Positions 1 through 8,122 of a stretch of DNA of 16,045 bases are shown piece by piece. The stretch comes from an uncultured Eubacteriales bacterium (GTDB lineage: Bacteria > Bacillota_A > Clostridia > Peptostreptococcales > Anaerovoracaceae), in the NCBI GenBank assembly GCA_902774195.1, contig CACYHM010000020.1, forward strand, positions 1-16,045. Reading direction: 5' to 3'. How positions within the stretch are numbered: the first letter of the stretch is position 1; each line of letters opens with the position of its first letter. The notes beneath the pieces are model-generated. The model saw nothing but the letters and a program-made list of their open reading frames with translations. It did not search any database and had not been told where the DNA came from. The position numbers and the translations under genes are program-made.

Positions 1-1236
1 ACATGCATAGTTATGAACCCAAGGACGGGCGACATACTTGCCATGGCGACATCACCTGAATACGACCCGAACAATTCATCCGAACCGTCCGATCCTGCCG
101 AAAAGGAAAAATTCGACAAGATGACTCCGGAGGAACAGACAGACTATCTGAGCAGGATGTGGACGATCACAGCAGTGAGCGATATATATGAGCCGGGATC
201 TACTTTCAAGCTGATATCGGCGGCATCCGCCCTCGAATCCGGGAGCGCCGATGATGATTCCAGGTATTACTGCGACGGAAGTATTTACGTAGACGGATGG
301 ACGCTGCACTGCCTCGGCTCTCATGGCTGGCAGAACCTCAAGACTGCGGTCGGGCATTCATGCAATCCTGCTCTTGCCCAGGTTGCCCTCGATATGGGAG
401 GCCCGACTTTCTACAACTACATAGATCTCTTCGGCCTGAACGACCAGACAGGCGTCGACCTGCCGGGCGAGGGATATTCCATCGTAAAGGACCCTGAGAC
501 CATGTCCGATGTAGACCTTGCGACTACAGGCTACGGCCAGGGCATAGCGATCACACCGCTGCAGCTGCTGTGCGCAGTCAACTGCTTCGGAAACGGCGGA
601 GTACTGATGAAGCCTAAGGTCGTAAAGAAGATCATCGACGAGGACGGCAATACCGTAAAGGAGATGGAGGACGTAAAGGTCAGGCAGGTCGTGTCGGAAG
701 GGACCGCTGACAAACTGTGTGACATAATGGAGTACTATGTCTCCGATGAAGATGCCGGCGGCACGACGGCTTATGTGCCGGGCTACAGGGTCGGAGGCAA
801 GACCGGTACGGCCAACCGCGTATCCGGCAGGACGTACAGCGATGCTACTAATGCGTCCTTCGTGGCTATGGCTCCGATGGATGATCCGCAGATATCCATG
901 ATCGTCATCGTCTACAGACCGACGAAGCGCCAGTACGGCGCATATGCCGCCGGTCCTATAATCAAAGAGATCATGGAGAAATCCCTCAAGTACCTCGGGG
1001 TTGATCCGATCTATACAAAGAGTGAAGAAGAAGCAACTAAAGAAAAACAGGTCAGCGTGCCTGACGTAACAGGAATGGACAGCTCCGATGCCGAGAGAAA
1101 CATCAGATACAACGGACTCAAGTGCACCGTAATGCCTGAAAGCTCGGAAGGACAGTCATTCGTGGTGGTCGATCAGTATCCGAAAGCAGGCGCGATGGTG
1201 GACGAGGACTCGACAGTATACATTTACAGCGAATAA
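1..1236 (+). CDS. spoVD: Class B penicillin-binding protein with PASTA domain (SpoVD/FtsI-like), 5' partial
   Basis: Peptidoglycan DD-transpeptidase that cross-links stem peptides on the outer face of the membrane, at the septum or in the spore cortex. The frame is open to base 1, so the N-terminal anchor and dimerisation part lie outside the window; the first ATG in view (13) is internal to the conserved stretch before the active site. Numbering from that Met, the acylating serine is in STFK (63-66), the second motif is SCN (116-118), the third is KTGT (263-266), and a single PASTA domain fills about 347-406. One PASTA repeat and the position directly before mraY favour SpoVD over the vegetative PBP2B, which usually has two; this is inference. 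The gene ends 32 bases before mraY and is presumably cotranscribed. All catalytic motifs are intact. Confidence 0.9.
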   Translation, partial: TCIVMNPRTGDILAMATSPEYDPNNSSEPSDPAEKEKFDKMTPEEQTDYLSRMWTITAVSDIYEPGSTFKLISAASALESGSADDDSRYYCDGSIYVDGWTLHCLGSHGWQNLKTAVGHSCNPALAQVALDMGGPTFYNYIDLFGLNDQTGVDLPGEGYSIVKDPETMSDVDLATTGYGQGIAITPLQLLCAVNCFGNGGVLMKPKVVKKIIDEDGNTVKEMEDVKVRQVVSEGTADKLCDIMEYYVSDEDAGGTTAYVPGYRVGGKTGTANRVSGRTYSDATNASFVAMAPMDDPQISMIVIVYRPTKRQYGAYAAGPIIKEIMEKSLKYLGVDPIYTKSEEEATKEKQVSVPDVTGMDSSDAERNIRYNGLKCTVMPESSEGQSFVVVDQYPKAGAMVDEDSTVYIYSE

Positions 1237-1268
1237 GAGAACACACTATCCGGGAGAGAAGACAGAAT

Positions 1269-2255
1269 ATGATAAAAGGACACGGAGCAGCAGCATACGC
1301 ATTCATAGCAGCGGCAGCGTTTGCCGTATCCATGCTGGCAACCGGCAGGATGATACCTCTGCTCAGAAAAAAACAATTCGGACAGTTCATAAGAGAAGAA
1401 GGCCCTGAAGCCCACCTGAGCAAGGCGGGAACTCCAACCATGGGAGGCCTCGCCTGGATCACAGGCGTCACCGTCGCGATGGTGATAAGCATGTTCATGC
1501 CGGGCAGCGAGACTGTCCCGAAGATCGCTATACTTCTGAGCATGTTTGCGTTCGGCGCGATAGGCTTCATAGATGACTACAATAAGATAGCAAAGAAGCA
1601 GAACGAAGGGCTGACACCTAAGCAGAAGCTGCTGCTGCAGGTGCTGTTCGGAGTTGCTCTTGCGGTGTTCATGATGATCAAGGAGGGCACGACGGTGCTC
1701 ATCCCGTTCGCCCGCGTCACGGTCGACATGGGGTGGCTGTACATACCGTTCATCGTGTTCATCGAGGTGGCTATGGCAAACGCCGTCAACCTCACAGACG
1801 GACTTGACGGGCTTTCGTCGAGCACATCGGCGATAGTCGCATGCACCTTTGCCATAATAGGCATGACGGTCGGCACCGGCAACGAAGCTATGGCTGTTGC
1901 AGGCCAGGCCGTATTCGGAGCTCTGCTGGGATTCCTGCTTTACAACCGGTACCCGGCGCAGATCTTCATGGGAGACACTGGCTCGATGGCTCTAGGAGGC
2001 GTACTGTCCGCGATGGCTATCGTAGGACACGTGGAATGGCTGCTTCCGATCGCCGGAATGATATACGTGATAGAGACTCTTTCAGTGATTATCCAGGTCA
2101 CATACTTTAAAAAGACCGGCGGGAAGAGAGTTTTCAGGATGGCGCCTATACACCATCACTTCGAACTCGGCGGATGGCACGAGACAAAGGTGGTCAGAGT
2201 ATTCTGCCTGTTTACCCTTGTGTGCTGCGTGATCGCCGTCCTGTCAGTTATATAG
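1269..2255 (+). CDS. mraY: Phospho-N-acetylmuramoyl-pentapeptide-transferase MraY
   Basis: Polytopic membrane enzyme that transfers phospho-MurNAc-pentapeptide from UDP to undecaprenyl phosphate, giving lipid I. The protein has 328 residues, normal for the family. Visible signatures are TPTMGG (55-60), the aspartate pair of IDDYNK (102-103), NLTDGLDG (174-181), the catalytic-site GDTGS (235-239) and the histidine cluster in APIHHHFE (295-297). About ten hydrophobic segments alternate with short charged loops. The ATG at 1269 follows a GGGAGAG ribosome site about 13 bases upstream and gives the expected N-terminus. murD begins 15 bases after the stop. In Bacillus murE lies before mraY; here no murE or murF is present between the PBP and mraY. 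Confidence 0.97.
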   Translation: MIKGHGAAAYAFIAAAAFAVSMLATGRMIPLLRKKQFGQFIREEGPEAHLSKAGTPTMGGLAWITGVTVAMVISMFMPGSETVPKIAILLSMFAFGAIGFIDDYNKIAKKQNEGLTPKQKLLLQVLFGVALAVFMMIKEGTTVLIPFARVTVDMGWLYIPFIVFIEVAMANAVNLTDGLDGLSSSTSAIVACTFAIIGMTVGTGNEAMAVAGQAVFGALLGFLLYNRYPAQIFMGDTGSMALGGVLSAMAIVGHVEWLLPIAGMIYVIETLSVIIQVTYFKKTGGKRVFRMAPIHHHFELGGWHETKVVRVFCLFTLVCCVIAVLSVI

Positions 2256-2270
2256 AAGGGAACCATTGAT

Positions 2271-3656
2271 ATGAAAAGAGGAGAAGATTACAGAAAAAAA
2301 CTTAAGGGGAAGAACGTTCTCGTTGTAGGTCTCGGCAAATCCGGAAAAGCCGCGGTGACTGTGCTGTGTGAGTGCGGCGCGAAAGTCAGCGTACAGGATT
2401 CGTCTACGGCCGACAGGCTGGACACACAGTTTCTCCGTCATATGCAGAACAACAAGATAAAGGCATGGCTCGGCACAGAGCCTTCTGATATGAGCGCGTA
2501 CGATCTGATCGTAATGAGCCCGGGAGTTCCGGTAAATCTCGGATTCATTCAGAAAGCCCGCGAAAACGGAACAGAGATCATAGGAGAACTCGAACTTGCG
2601 TACAGGACCGGAGAGGGCAGCTTTATAGCCATCACCGGAACGAACGGCAAGACGACTACTACTACGCTGGTAGGCGAGATATTCGAGGCTTCAGGCAGAA
2701 AAACATCAGTTGTGGGTAATATCGGGAACCCTGTTGTGACGGCTTCGGCGGGCACAGCTCCTGATGACTGGCTTATAACGGAGGTGTCATCGTTCCAGCT
2801 CGAGACTACTGCGGACTTCAGACCTGTGGTATCGGCCATTCTCAATCTCACGCCTGACCATCTGAACAGGCACGGCACGATGGAAAACTACGGCCTTACC
2901 AAGGCCAGGATCGCCGGAAACCAGGGCCCTGAAGACTGTCTCGTCATTAATATGGATGACCCTAAAGCCTACGAACTCAGAAAACACACTGCGGCAAGGA
3001 TCGTCCCGTTCAGCATGAAGACCGAGCCTGAATACGGAGCTTTCCTCGACGGCACCAGTATCGTGATAAAGGATACAGAGGGCGGCAGGCACATCGTGTG
3101 CGACAGGTCGGATGTCAGGATAATAGGCGATCACAATATCGAGAACATTCTCGCGGCAGCCGCCGTATGCTTCTTTGCGGGCATAAGCATCGATGTCATC
3201 TCTGAGACCGTGAAGGCCTTCGGCGGGGTTGAGCACAGGATAGAATTCTGCGGCGCGATCGACGGGGTCGACTATTACAACGATTCAAAGGGCACAAATG
3301 TCGACGCTGCTGTCATCGCCCTAAAGGCCCTCGGCGACAGGATCATCCTGATAGCCGGAGGCGACGGCAAGGGACAGGATTTCACTGAGCTTGCCGGACA
3401 TTTCAAAGGCGCTGTAAAAGAGCTGATACTGCTCGGAAGGGATGCCGGCATCATAGAGGAATCCGCCCGGGCTCAGGGCTTTACAAATATACACAGATGC
3501 AAAGATATGCCTGAATGCGTGAGAAAGGCCGCCGAACTTGCAGAATCCGGAGACAGGGTGCTGCTGTCGCCTGCGTGCGCAAGCTGGGACATGTACGATA
3601 ATTTTGAACAGAGAGGCAAACACTTCAAGGAATGTCTGAAAGAGATGCTGAGGTAA
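2271..3656 (+). CDS. murD: UDP-N-acetylmuramoyl-L-alanine--D-glutamate ligase MurD
   Basis: Cytoplasmic ATP-dependent ligase that adds D-glutamate to UDP-MurNAc-L-Ala. The 461 residues match the usual length. An N-terminal Rossmann-like domain (VLVVGLGKSG, 16-25) is followed by the Mur ligase P-loop GTNGKTT (123-129), a central domain with DHLNRHG (196-202) and the lysine in TKAR (K211) that corresponds to the carbamylated lysine of MurD, and a C-terminal ligase domain containing NDSKGTN and the final LSPACASWDMYDNFEQRG block typical of MurD. The ATG at 2271 is preceded by AAGGGA with about 9 bases spacing. The 3' end overlaps ftsW by 25 bases if ftsW starts at 3632, suggesting translational coupling. 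Confidence 0.97.
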   Translation: MKRGEDYRKKLKGKNVLVVGLGKSGKAAVTVLCECGAKVSVQDSSTADRLDTQFLRHMQNNKIKAWLGTEPSDMSAYDLIVMSPGVPVNLGFIQKARENGTEIIGELELAYRTGEGSFIAITGTNGKTTTTTLVGEIFEASGRKTSVVGNIGNPVVTASAGTAPDDWLITEVSSFQLETTADFRPVVSAILNLTPDHLNRHGTMENYGLTKARIAGNQGPEDCLVINMDDPKAYELRKHTAARIVPFSMKTEPEYGAFLDGTSIVIKDTEGGRHIVCDRSDVRIIGDHNIENILAAAAVCFFAGISIDVISETVKAFGGVEHRIEFCGAIDGVDYYNDSKGTNVDAAVIALKALGDRIILIAGGDGKGQDFTELAGHFKGAVKELILLGRDAGIIEESARAQGFTNIHRCKDMPECVRKAAELAESGDRVLLSPACASWDMYDNFEQRGKHFKECLKEMLR

Positions 3657-4885
3657 AAAAGAAAAAGGTCAGCAGGTCCGAAAAGGCCGCGATGAGAAAA
3701 GCCATCAGGCGCGAGAGGAGAGGAAAACGCAGCAAAGAGATAGCTGACGAAGCCAGATCCTTCGGGACAGGACTCAGCCGTGTGATAGGCGGCTACGATT
3801 TTGTCGTGGTCGTGATGGTCGCGCTTTTCTCGTTCTTCGGAGTCGCGATGGTATTCAGCGCGGGCTACTACCAGACCATCAACACATCTGACCCTGATCC
3901 TACATATTATCTTTTCAGACAGCTGTTCTTCGTGCTGACAGGATTCCTGATCCTGCTCATCACAGCCAACATCGACTACCACATATACTCGAAGCTTGCC
4001 GATGTAATCATGCTGGCCAGTCTTGGACTGCTGGTGCTGGTAATGCTCATAGGAAGCTCGGTAAACAACGCCCAGAGATGGATATCCATCTTCGGAGTAA
4101 GGATCACTCCGAGTGAATTCTCGAAGGTGGCTATGATCATTTTCACTTCGGTATTCCTGGCAAAGGATCCTGACAATATAAGGACATTCAAAGGGCTTTT
4201 CATACTTTTTACCGTTATGCTCGCCCACTTCTTCCTTATCGTCAGACAGCCGAATCTGTCGACGGCCATCGTTATCGTGTTCATCATGGGCGCCATCATG
4301 CTGGTGGCAGGCCTCAACCTGCTTTTCCTCGCGGTGCCGGCGGCGGCCGGAGTAGCCGGATATTTCTATATCATCACAGCTAAAACGCCGTACCACTGGT
4401 ACAGGAGGATAACGAGTTTTACGAACCCGTTCGCCGACAGGCAGGGCGACGGCTATCAGGTCTCGCAGGGACTAATAGCTCTCGGAAACGGCGGCCTCAA
4501 GGGACTTGGATTCGGACGCAGCGTAGCAAAGAACCTGTATCTGCCTGAGCCTCAGAATGACTTCATTCTCGCCGTGCTCGGAGAGGAGCTGGGCTTCATA
4601 GGATTCCTGTTCCTGATGCTCGCGTACATAATACTCATCACCAGGCTGATCATGATAGCTCTTAAAGCCCGCGACAGACTCGGATTCTACCTTGCGACCG
4701 GAGTAGCGGTAATGCTGGGCCTCCAGGTGATAATAAATGTCGCGGTCGTAACATCCTCGATGCCTGCCACAGGCATCACACTGCCGTTCATAAGCTACGG
4801 AGGAACTTCCATCTGGTCGTTCATGATAGCCATCGGTATAGCCCTGAACATATCTAAAGGGAAACGTAAGGCGGTGAAGAGATGA
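3632..4885 (+). CDS. ftsW: SEDS-family peptidoglycan polymerase FtsW/SpoVE
   Basis: Integral-membrane glycosyltransferase of the SEDS family, which polymerises lipid II together with a class B PBP; the partner is probably the PBP at the window start. Signatures include AQRWISIFGVRITPSEFSK (147-165), PEPQNDF (306-311) holding the aspartate equivalent to the catalytic Asp of FtsW, LGEELGFIGF (316-325) and GITLPFISYGG (381-391). About ten membrane spans follow a strongly basic cytoplasmic tail of roughly 50 residues. The family motif QPDLGTA reads QPNLSTA here. The start is uncertain: the ATG at 3632 overlaps murD by 25 bases and has AAGG only one base away, whereas the in-frame ATG at 3692 has AAAAGG five bases upstream and gives 397 residues with no overlap. 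The stop overlaps the murG ATG (ATGA). Confidence 0.93.
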   Translation: MSERDAEVKKKKVSRSEKAAMRKAIRRERRGKRSKEIADEARSFGTGLSRVIGGYDFVVVVMVALFSFFGVAMVFSAGYYQTINTSDPDPTYYLFRQLFFVLTGFLILLITANIDYHIYSKLADVIMLASLGLLVLVMLIGSSVNNAQRWISIFGVRITPSEFSKVAMIIFTSVFLAKDPDNIRTFKGLFILFTVMLAHFFLIVRQPNLSTAIVIVFIMGAIMLVAGLNLLFLAVPAAAGVAGYFYIITAKTPYHWYRRITSFTNPFADRQGDGYQVSQGLIALGNGGLKGLGFGRSVAKNLYLPEPQNDFILAVLGEELGFIGFLFLMLAYIILITRLIMIALKARDRLGFYLATGVAVMLGLQVIINVAVVTSSMPATGITLPFISYGGTSIWSFMIAIGIALNISKGKRKAVKR

Positions 4886-6555
4886 GGATAGTTCTGACAG
4901 GAGGGTGCACGGGAGGCCATATATATCCCGCTCTCGCCATCGGAGACAAGTTCAGGGAAGAAGATCCGGACTGCGAGATCATCTACATAGCCTGCGGAGA
5001 GCCTCTCGAGAGGGAGATAATCCCTGCCCACGGATACAGGCTGTACGAAGTAGAGGCAACAGGACTAGACAGGAGCGATCCTGTAAAGTTTTATAATACT
5101 GTAAAAAGGACAATGAAGGGCAGGGACGAGTCCCTGAGGATACTCAGGGAATTCAGGCCCGACGCCGTCATAAGCACAGGCAGCTTCGTCAGCGTACCTG
5201 TGGTGCTGGCCGCTAAAAAGCTCAAAGTTCCGGTATACATACACGAACAGAACGGATATCCGGGAGTGTCGAACAAGCTTGCGGCAAGATTTGCAAAAAA
5301 CGTATTCCTCGGATTCGAATCGGCACGCCGGCATTTTGGCTCGAAAAACAATATAGTCTACAGCGGCAATCCCGTGAGAGCCGAATTCTGCGGAAGGGAC
5401 AGGGACGCCGACAGAGATGCGCTGGGGATATTCCAGAACGACCTTGTGATCATGGTCTTCGGAGGCAGCCTCGGTTCGGCCACTACCAATGCCATAGGCG
5501 AGGCGGTAGCCAGAAAGTACGCAGACAAGGAAGGCTATACAGTCATCTGGGGCACCGGAAACGAATACTACGACGAGATCAGCGAAAGGCTCGAAGAAGA
5601 AAGTTTTGCTCCTGACAACGTAAGGATCAGCGCATATATCAGCGATATGCCTCAGACCGTTTCCGCCTCGGACATCGTCATAAGCAGGAGCGGGGCGCTT
5701 TCGACGGCCGAGACCACAATGGTCGGAAGAGCAGCTATATTCATCCCTTCTCCGAACGTTACCGCAGACCATCAGTACTACAACGCCAAGGCCGTAGAGG
5801 ATGCGGGAGGAGCTCTGATAATCAGAGAAGGCGGTGATACCGCAGATAAGGTGCTCGATGCCCTTGCCGATCTTGACAACAACCGCGACAGGATAAAGGC
5901 GATGGCCGAAGCGAGCCGGAGCATAGCGCCGGTGCACGCGACCGATATAATCTACAGGACCGTATGCGGAATTGAACCGCCGTCAGAGACGGAGGATGAG
6001 GCCGGCGCGGATGAAACAGGAGGTGTGCAGCAGACACCCTCGCTGACCGAAGAAGAGCTTGCGCAGACTCTGTACGGACTTCCTCCCGAGCACGAGGAGC
6101 TCGGCGAACTCAAAGACAGGATAGCCGCCAGGAGGCAGGAAAAAGACAGAAAGAGAAAGAGCTTCCGCACAAAATTCTATGCTGTGACCATAACTCTGCT
6201 GGTATCGATAGCCGCAGCGCTTTTATCCCTCTCTCCGGTGTTCACTGTGGATTCGATAGAGGTGCGCGGGAATTCGCATTATACGACCGAAGAGATCATA
6301 AACATGGCGCACGCCGTACCGGGAAAGAACATAATCTACAATGCCAACAAGGAAGAGATAACTTCCTATCTCGAACAGAATCCGTATATAAAAAGCGCAA
6401 GGGTCTCGCGCAGACTGCCGTCGACACTTGTCATAAAAGTCCGGGAGAGGCAGGAGAAATTCGCTTTCAGATATGACGATGATTATCTCATCATGGATGA
6501 GGACGGGATACCGGTACCGAGGACGAGAGGCTTTTCAAGGAGACCGTCGATCTGA
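4882..6555 (+). CDS. murG: MurG-FtsQ/DivIB fusion: lipid II synthase joined to a membrane anchor and POTRA domain, C-terminus cut by a frame break
   Basis: A single uninterrupted frame joins two division genes. Residues 1 to about 362 are MurG, the peripheral enzyme adding GlcNAc to lipid I: glycine loop GGCTGGHIYPA (7-17, where Cys9 replaces a usual Gly), STGSF (98-102), HEQNGYPG (121-128), YSGNP (160-164), FGGSLGS (193-199), SRSGALS (268-274) and the DHQYYNAKA block (296-304). Residues 363-430 are an acidic, then basic linker. Residues 431-453 are one membrane span, and 454-522 a POTRA domain as in FtsQ/DivIB (VDSIEVRGN, YIKSARVSRRLPSTL). The topology fits: MurG inside, POTRA outside. After MDEDGIPV (538-545) the frame leaves the FtsQ sequence and stops ten codons later; the missing C-terminus lies in another frame to 6794. 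A normal MurG is about 360 residues. The MurG part is certain; the fusion is read directly; whether the break is biological is open. Confidence 0.9.
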   Translation: MRIVLTGGCTGGHIYPALAIGDKFREEDPDCEIIYIACGEPLEREIIPAHGYRLYEVEATGLDRSDPVKFYNTVKRTMKGRDESLRILREFRPDAVISTGSFVSVPVVLAAKKLKVPVYIHEQNGYPGVSNKLAARFAKNVFLGFESARRHFGSKNNIVYSGNPVRAEFCGRDRDADRDALGIFQNDLVIMVFGGSLGSATTNAIGEAVARKYADKEGYTVIWGTGNEYYDEISERLEEESFAPDNVRISAYISDMPQTVSASDIVISRSGALSTAETTMVGRAAIFIPSPNVTADHQYYNAKAVEDAGGALIIREGGDTADKVLDALADLDNNRDRIKAMAEASRSIAPVHATDIIYRTVCGIEPPSETEDEAGADETGGVQQTPSLTEEELAQTLYGLPPEHEELGELKDRIAARRQEKDRKRKSFRTKFYAVTITLLVSIAAALLSLSPVFTVDSIEVRGNSHYTTEEIINMAHAVPGKNIIYNANKEEITSYLEQNPYIKSARVSRRLPSTLVIKVRERQEKFAFRYDDDYLIMDEDGIPVPRTRGFSRRPSI

Positions 6556-6794
6556 TAAAGGCCACATCGAAGGCCGATCTGTATTTTGTAAGGATAGACA
6601 TGTCCTCGCGCAATAAGGTGAGGGCATATATATACGATACGCTGCTCGTCAGGACGGACTACGACAGCCTGATGACGAATCTCAAAAACGGAAGGCTGCA
6701 TCAGATCGTCGAAAAGCTCTTTGATGACGGGATCAGAAGAGGGACCATCACATTCAACGAAGACGGGTCTGCCTCGTTCATGCCGATCATCTGA
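6501..6794 (+). pseudogene. ftsQ: C-terminal part of FtsQ/DivIB, out of frame with the upstream MurG-FtsQ
   Basis: This open stretch lies one base back relative to the murG-ftsQ frame, opening after a TGA at 6498-6500 and ending with TGA at 6792-6794. It reads as the end of a clostridial FtsQ: a helix around LFKETVDLIK, then the strand LYFVRIDM, then KVRAYIYDTLLVRT, and a tail ending in FMPII. Compared with the FtsQ layout I know, the stretch between the DGIPV strand upstream and this helix is shorter by roughly 25-30 residues, so a deletion not divisible by three is as plausible as a single-base error. An ATG at 6600 with AAGGA five bases upstream could start a separate 64-residue peptide, but that would begin in the middle of the fold. 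It is probably part of the same gene, broken here or misread. Confidence 0.75.
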
Positions 6795-6814
6795 CGGATG
6801 AGTATAGTTTACAA

Positions 6815-6841
6815 GTAATTGTGCTATGTAAAGCAAATTAC
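6815..6841 (+). other. Imperfect hairpin in the ftsQ-ftsZ gap
   Basis: GTAATT and TGCT (6815-6820, 6822-6825, with a bulged G at 6821) pair with AGCA and AATTAC (6832-6841) around a six-base loop, giving a ten-pair stem. The stem is AT-rich and has no T-run directly after it; a run of six T follows only about 15 bases later (6857-6862). It lies 20 bases after the FtsQ-frame stop and over 100 bases before ftsZ. It could be a weak or attenuating terminator separating the two transcription units, or an RNA-processing site. The pairing is seen; the role is guessed. Confidence 0.4.
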
Positions 6842-6849
6842 CCCTAAAT

Positions 6850-6940
6850 ATTGTGGTTTTTTACAGAAAAACGGGTGCACAAGGGGGAATTGTGTGTTAA
6901 TATAACTATATCTATTTATGTGTTTATATTTGAGGAGGAC
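6850..6940 (+). promoter_or_regulatory. AT-rich ftsZ leader with strong Shine-Dalgarno and possible promoter
   Basis: The gap of 152 bases before ftsZ is the longest non-coding stretch in the window and clearly more AT-rich than the genes. It carries a perfect AGGAGG (6933-6938) eight bases from the ftsZ ATG, the strongest ribosome site here and in keeping with the large amounts of FtsZ that cells need. Candidate -10 elements are TATAAC (6901-6906) or an extended TGTTAATAT (6895-6903), but I find no convincing -35 at 17 bases. A separate ftsZ promoter is therefore likely from context but not pinned down. Confidence 0.45.
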
Positions 6941-6946
6941 TAATTT

Positions 6947-8092
6947 ATGGAATTTGTTTCCGACTTTGTATCTGTGCAGGAGAACGCCGCGATCATCAAA
7001 GTCATCGGTGTAGGCGGCGGCGGATGCAATGCTATCAACAGGATGGTAGACACCGGGCTCCAGGGTGTCACATTCATCGGAGTCAATACAGACAGACAGG
7101 CGCTTGCAAAATGCAAGGCTGAGATCAAGATCCAGCTCGGAGAGAAGGTTGCCGGAGGAAGGGGAGCCGGAGCCAATCCGGAGATCGGACAGAAGGCGGC
7201 CGAGGAATCCATTGACGAGATCATTTCCCATATACAGGATGCGGATATGGTATTCATCACTGCCGGAATGGGAGGCGGTACCGGAACAGGAGCCGCTCCG
7301 ATCATCGCAAAGGCATCGATGGACTGTGGCGCACTTACTGTTGCTGTCGTCACAAAGCCTTTCACTTTCGAAGGCAAAAAGCGCTGGAACAGAGCCGCAA
7401 AGGGAATACAGTATCTCAGCAATTTCGTTGACTCACTGGTCGTCATACCTAACGACAGGCTCATCGACACGAGTGAAAAGAACACTTCTATGCTCGAAGC
7501 CTTCGCGATGGCCGATGACGTCCTCAGACAGGGCGTACAGGGCATCTCCGATCTGATCAGCGAGTACGGACTGGTAAACGTAGACTTCGCAGATGTAAGG
7601 ACAGTCATGGAGGGCCGCGGAGTGGCTCACATGGGTGTCGGCATAGGCGAGGGCGAAGACAGGATCGAACAGGCTATCCAGAATGCCATCAACAGCCCGC
7701 TGCTTGAGACATCTATCGCGGGAGCCAAGTCCATACTGCTCTACGTTACAGGCGGATATGACATGGGAATGCTCGACATCAACACGATCGCCGACAGAGT
7801 ACAGGGCGAAGCTGATGCCGATGCCAACATAATCTTCGGTGCCACGATCAGCGAAGAGATGAAAGACAGGATATCCGTCACCATCATCGCTACAGACTTC
7901 GGCGGACGTACCGAGGGAATGTCGGGCGTGATACTCAATCCGCCTGAAAGGGATACTCTCGCTACTGCAAAGAGGATAACCGTGGACGGTCTTGAGGCTG
8001 TAGAGGTCGATCTCGATCAGCTGCTCGACAAGGACGACAAGGGAAGCCAGGCTGAGCCTGATGCCTTTGATATCCCTGAGTTCCTTAAGTAG
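6947..8092 (+). CDS. ftsZ: Cell division protein FtsZ
   Basis: Tubulin-like GTPase that polymerises into the Z-ring at midcell and recruits the division machinery. The length of 381 residues is normal for Bacillota. Visible elements are the N-terminal nucleotide loop [12 protein letters not shown] (22-33), the tubulin signature [12 protein letters not shown] (107-118), VVIPNDRL (165-172), the T7 loop [11 protein letters not shown] (211-221) that completes the GTPase site of the neighbouring subunit, a short linker after about 345, and the conserved C-terminal peptide [10 protein letters not shown] (372-381) that binds FtsA, SepF or ZapA-type partners. No ftsA precedes it, so membrane tethering may rely on SepF or on an ftsA elsewhere. 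The ATG follows AGGAGG with ideal spacing. Confidence 0.99.
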   Translation: MEFVSDFVSVQENAAIIKVIGVGGGGCNAINRMVDTGLQGVTFIGVNTDRQALAKCKAEIKIQLGEKVAGGRGAGANPEIGQKAAEESIDEIISHIQDADMVFITAGMGGGTGTGAAPIIAKASMDCGALTVAVVTKPFTFEGKKRWNRAAKGIQYLSNFVDSLVVIPNDRLIDTSEKNTSMLEAFAMADDVLRQGVQGISDLISEYGLVNVDFADVRTVMEGRGVAHMGVGIGEGEDRIEQAIQNAINSPLLETSIAGAKSILLYVTGGYDMGMLDINTIADRVQGEADADANIIFGATISEEMKDRISVTIIATDFGGRTEGMSGVILNPPERDTLATAKRITVDGLEAVEVDLDQLLDKDDKGSQAEPDAFDIPEFLK

Positions 8093-8122
8093 AAAGCCCC
8101 GGAACTTCCGGCATTTGACCAT

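Noticed and set aside
6501..6555. Programmed -1 ribosomal frameshift to join the two FtsQ pieces
   Set aside because: No X XXY YYZ slippery heptamer lies in the overlap in the right register (the nearest run, CTTTTCA at 6531-6537, does not fit), and I see no strong downstream stem. The apparent missing FtsQ residues fit a deletion or assembly error better.
8099..8111. CCGGAACTTCCGG palindrome between ftsZ and the methyltransferase gene as a terminator
   Set aside because: The usable stem is only four pairs around AACTT and there is no T-run after it.
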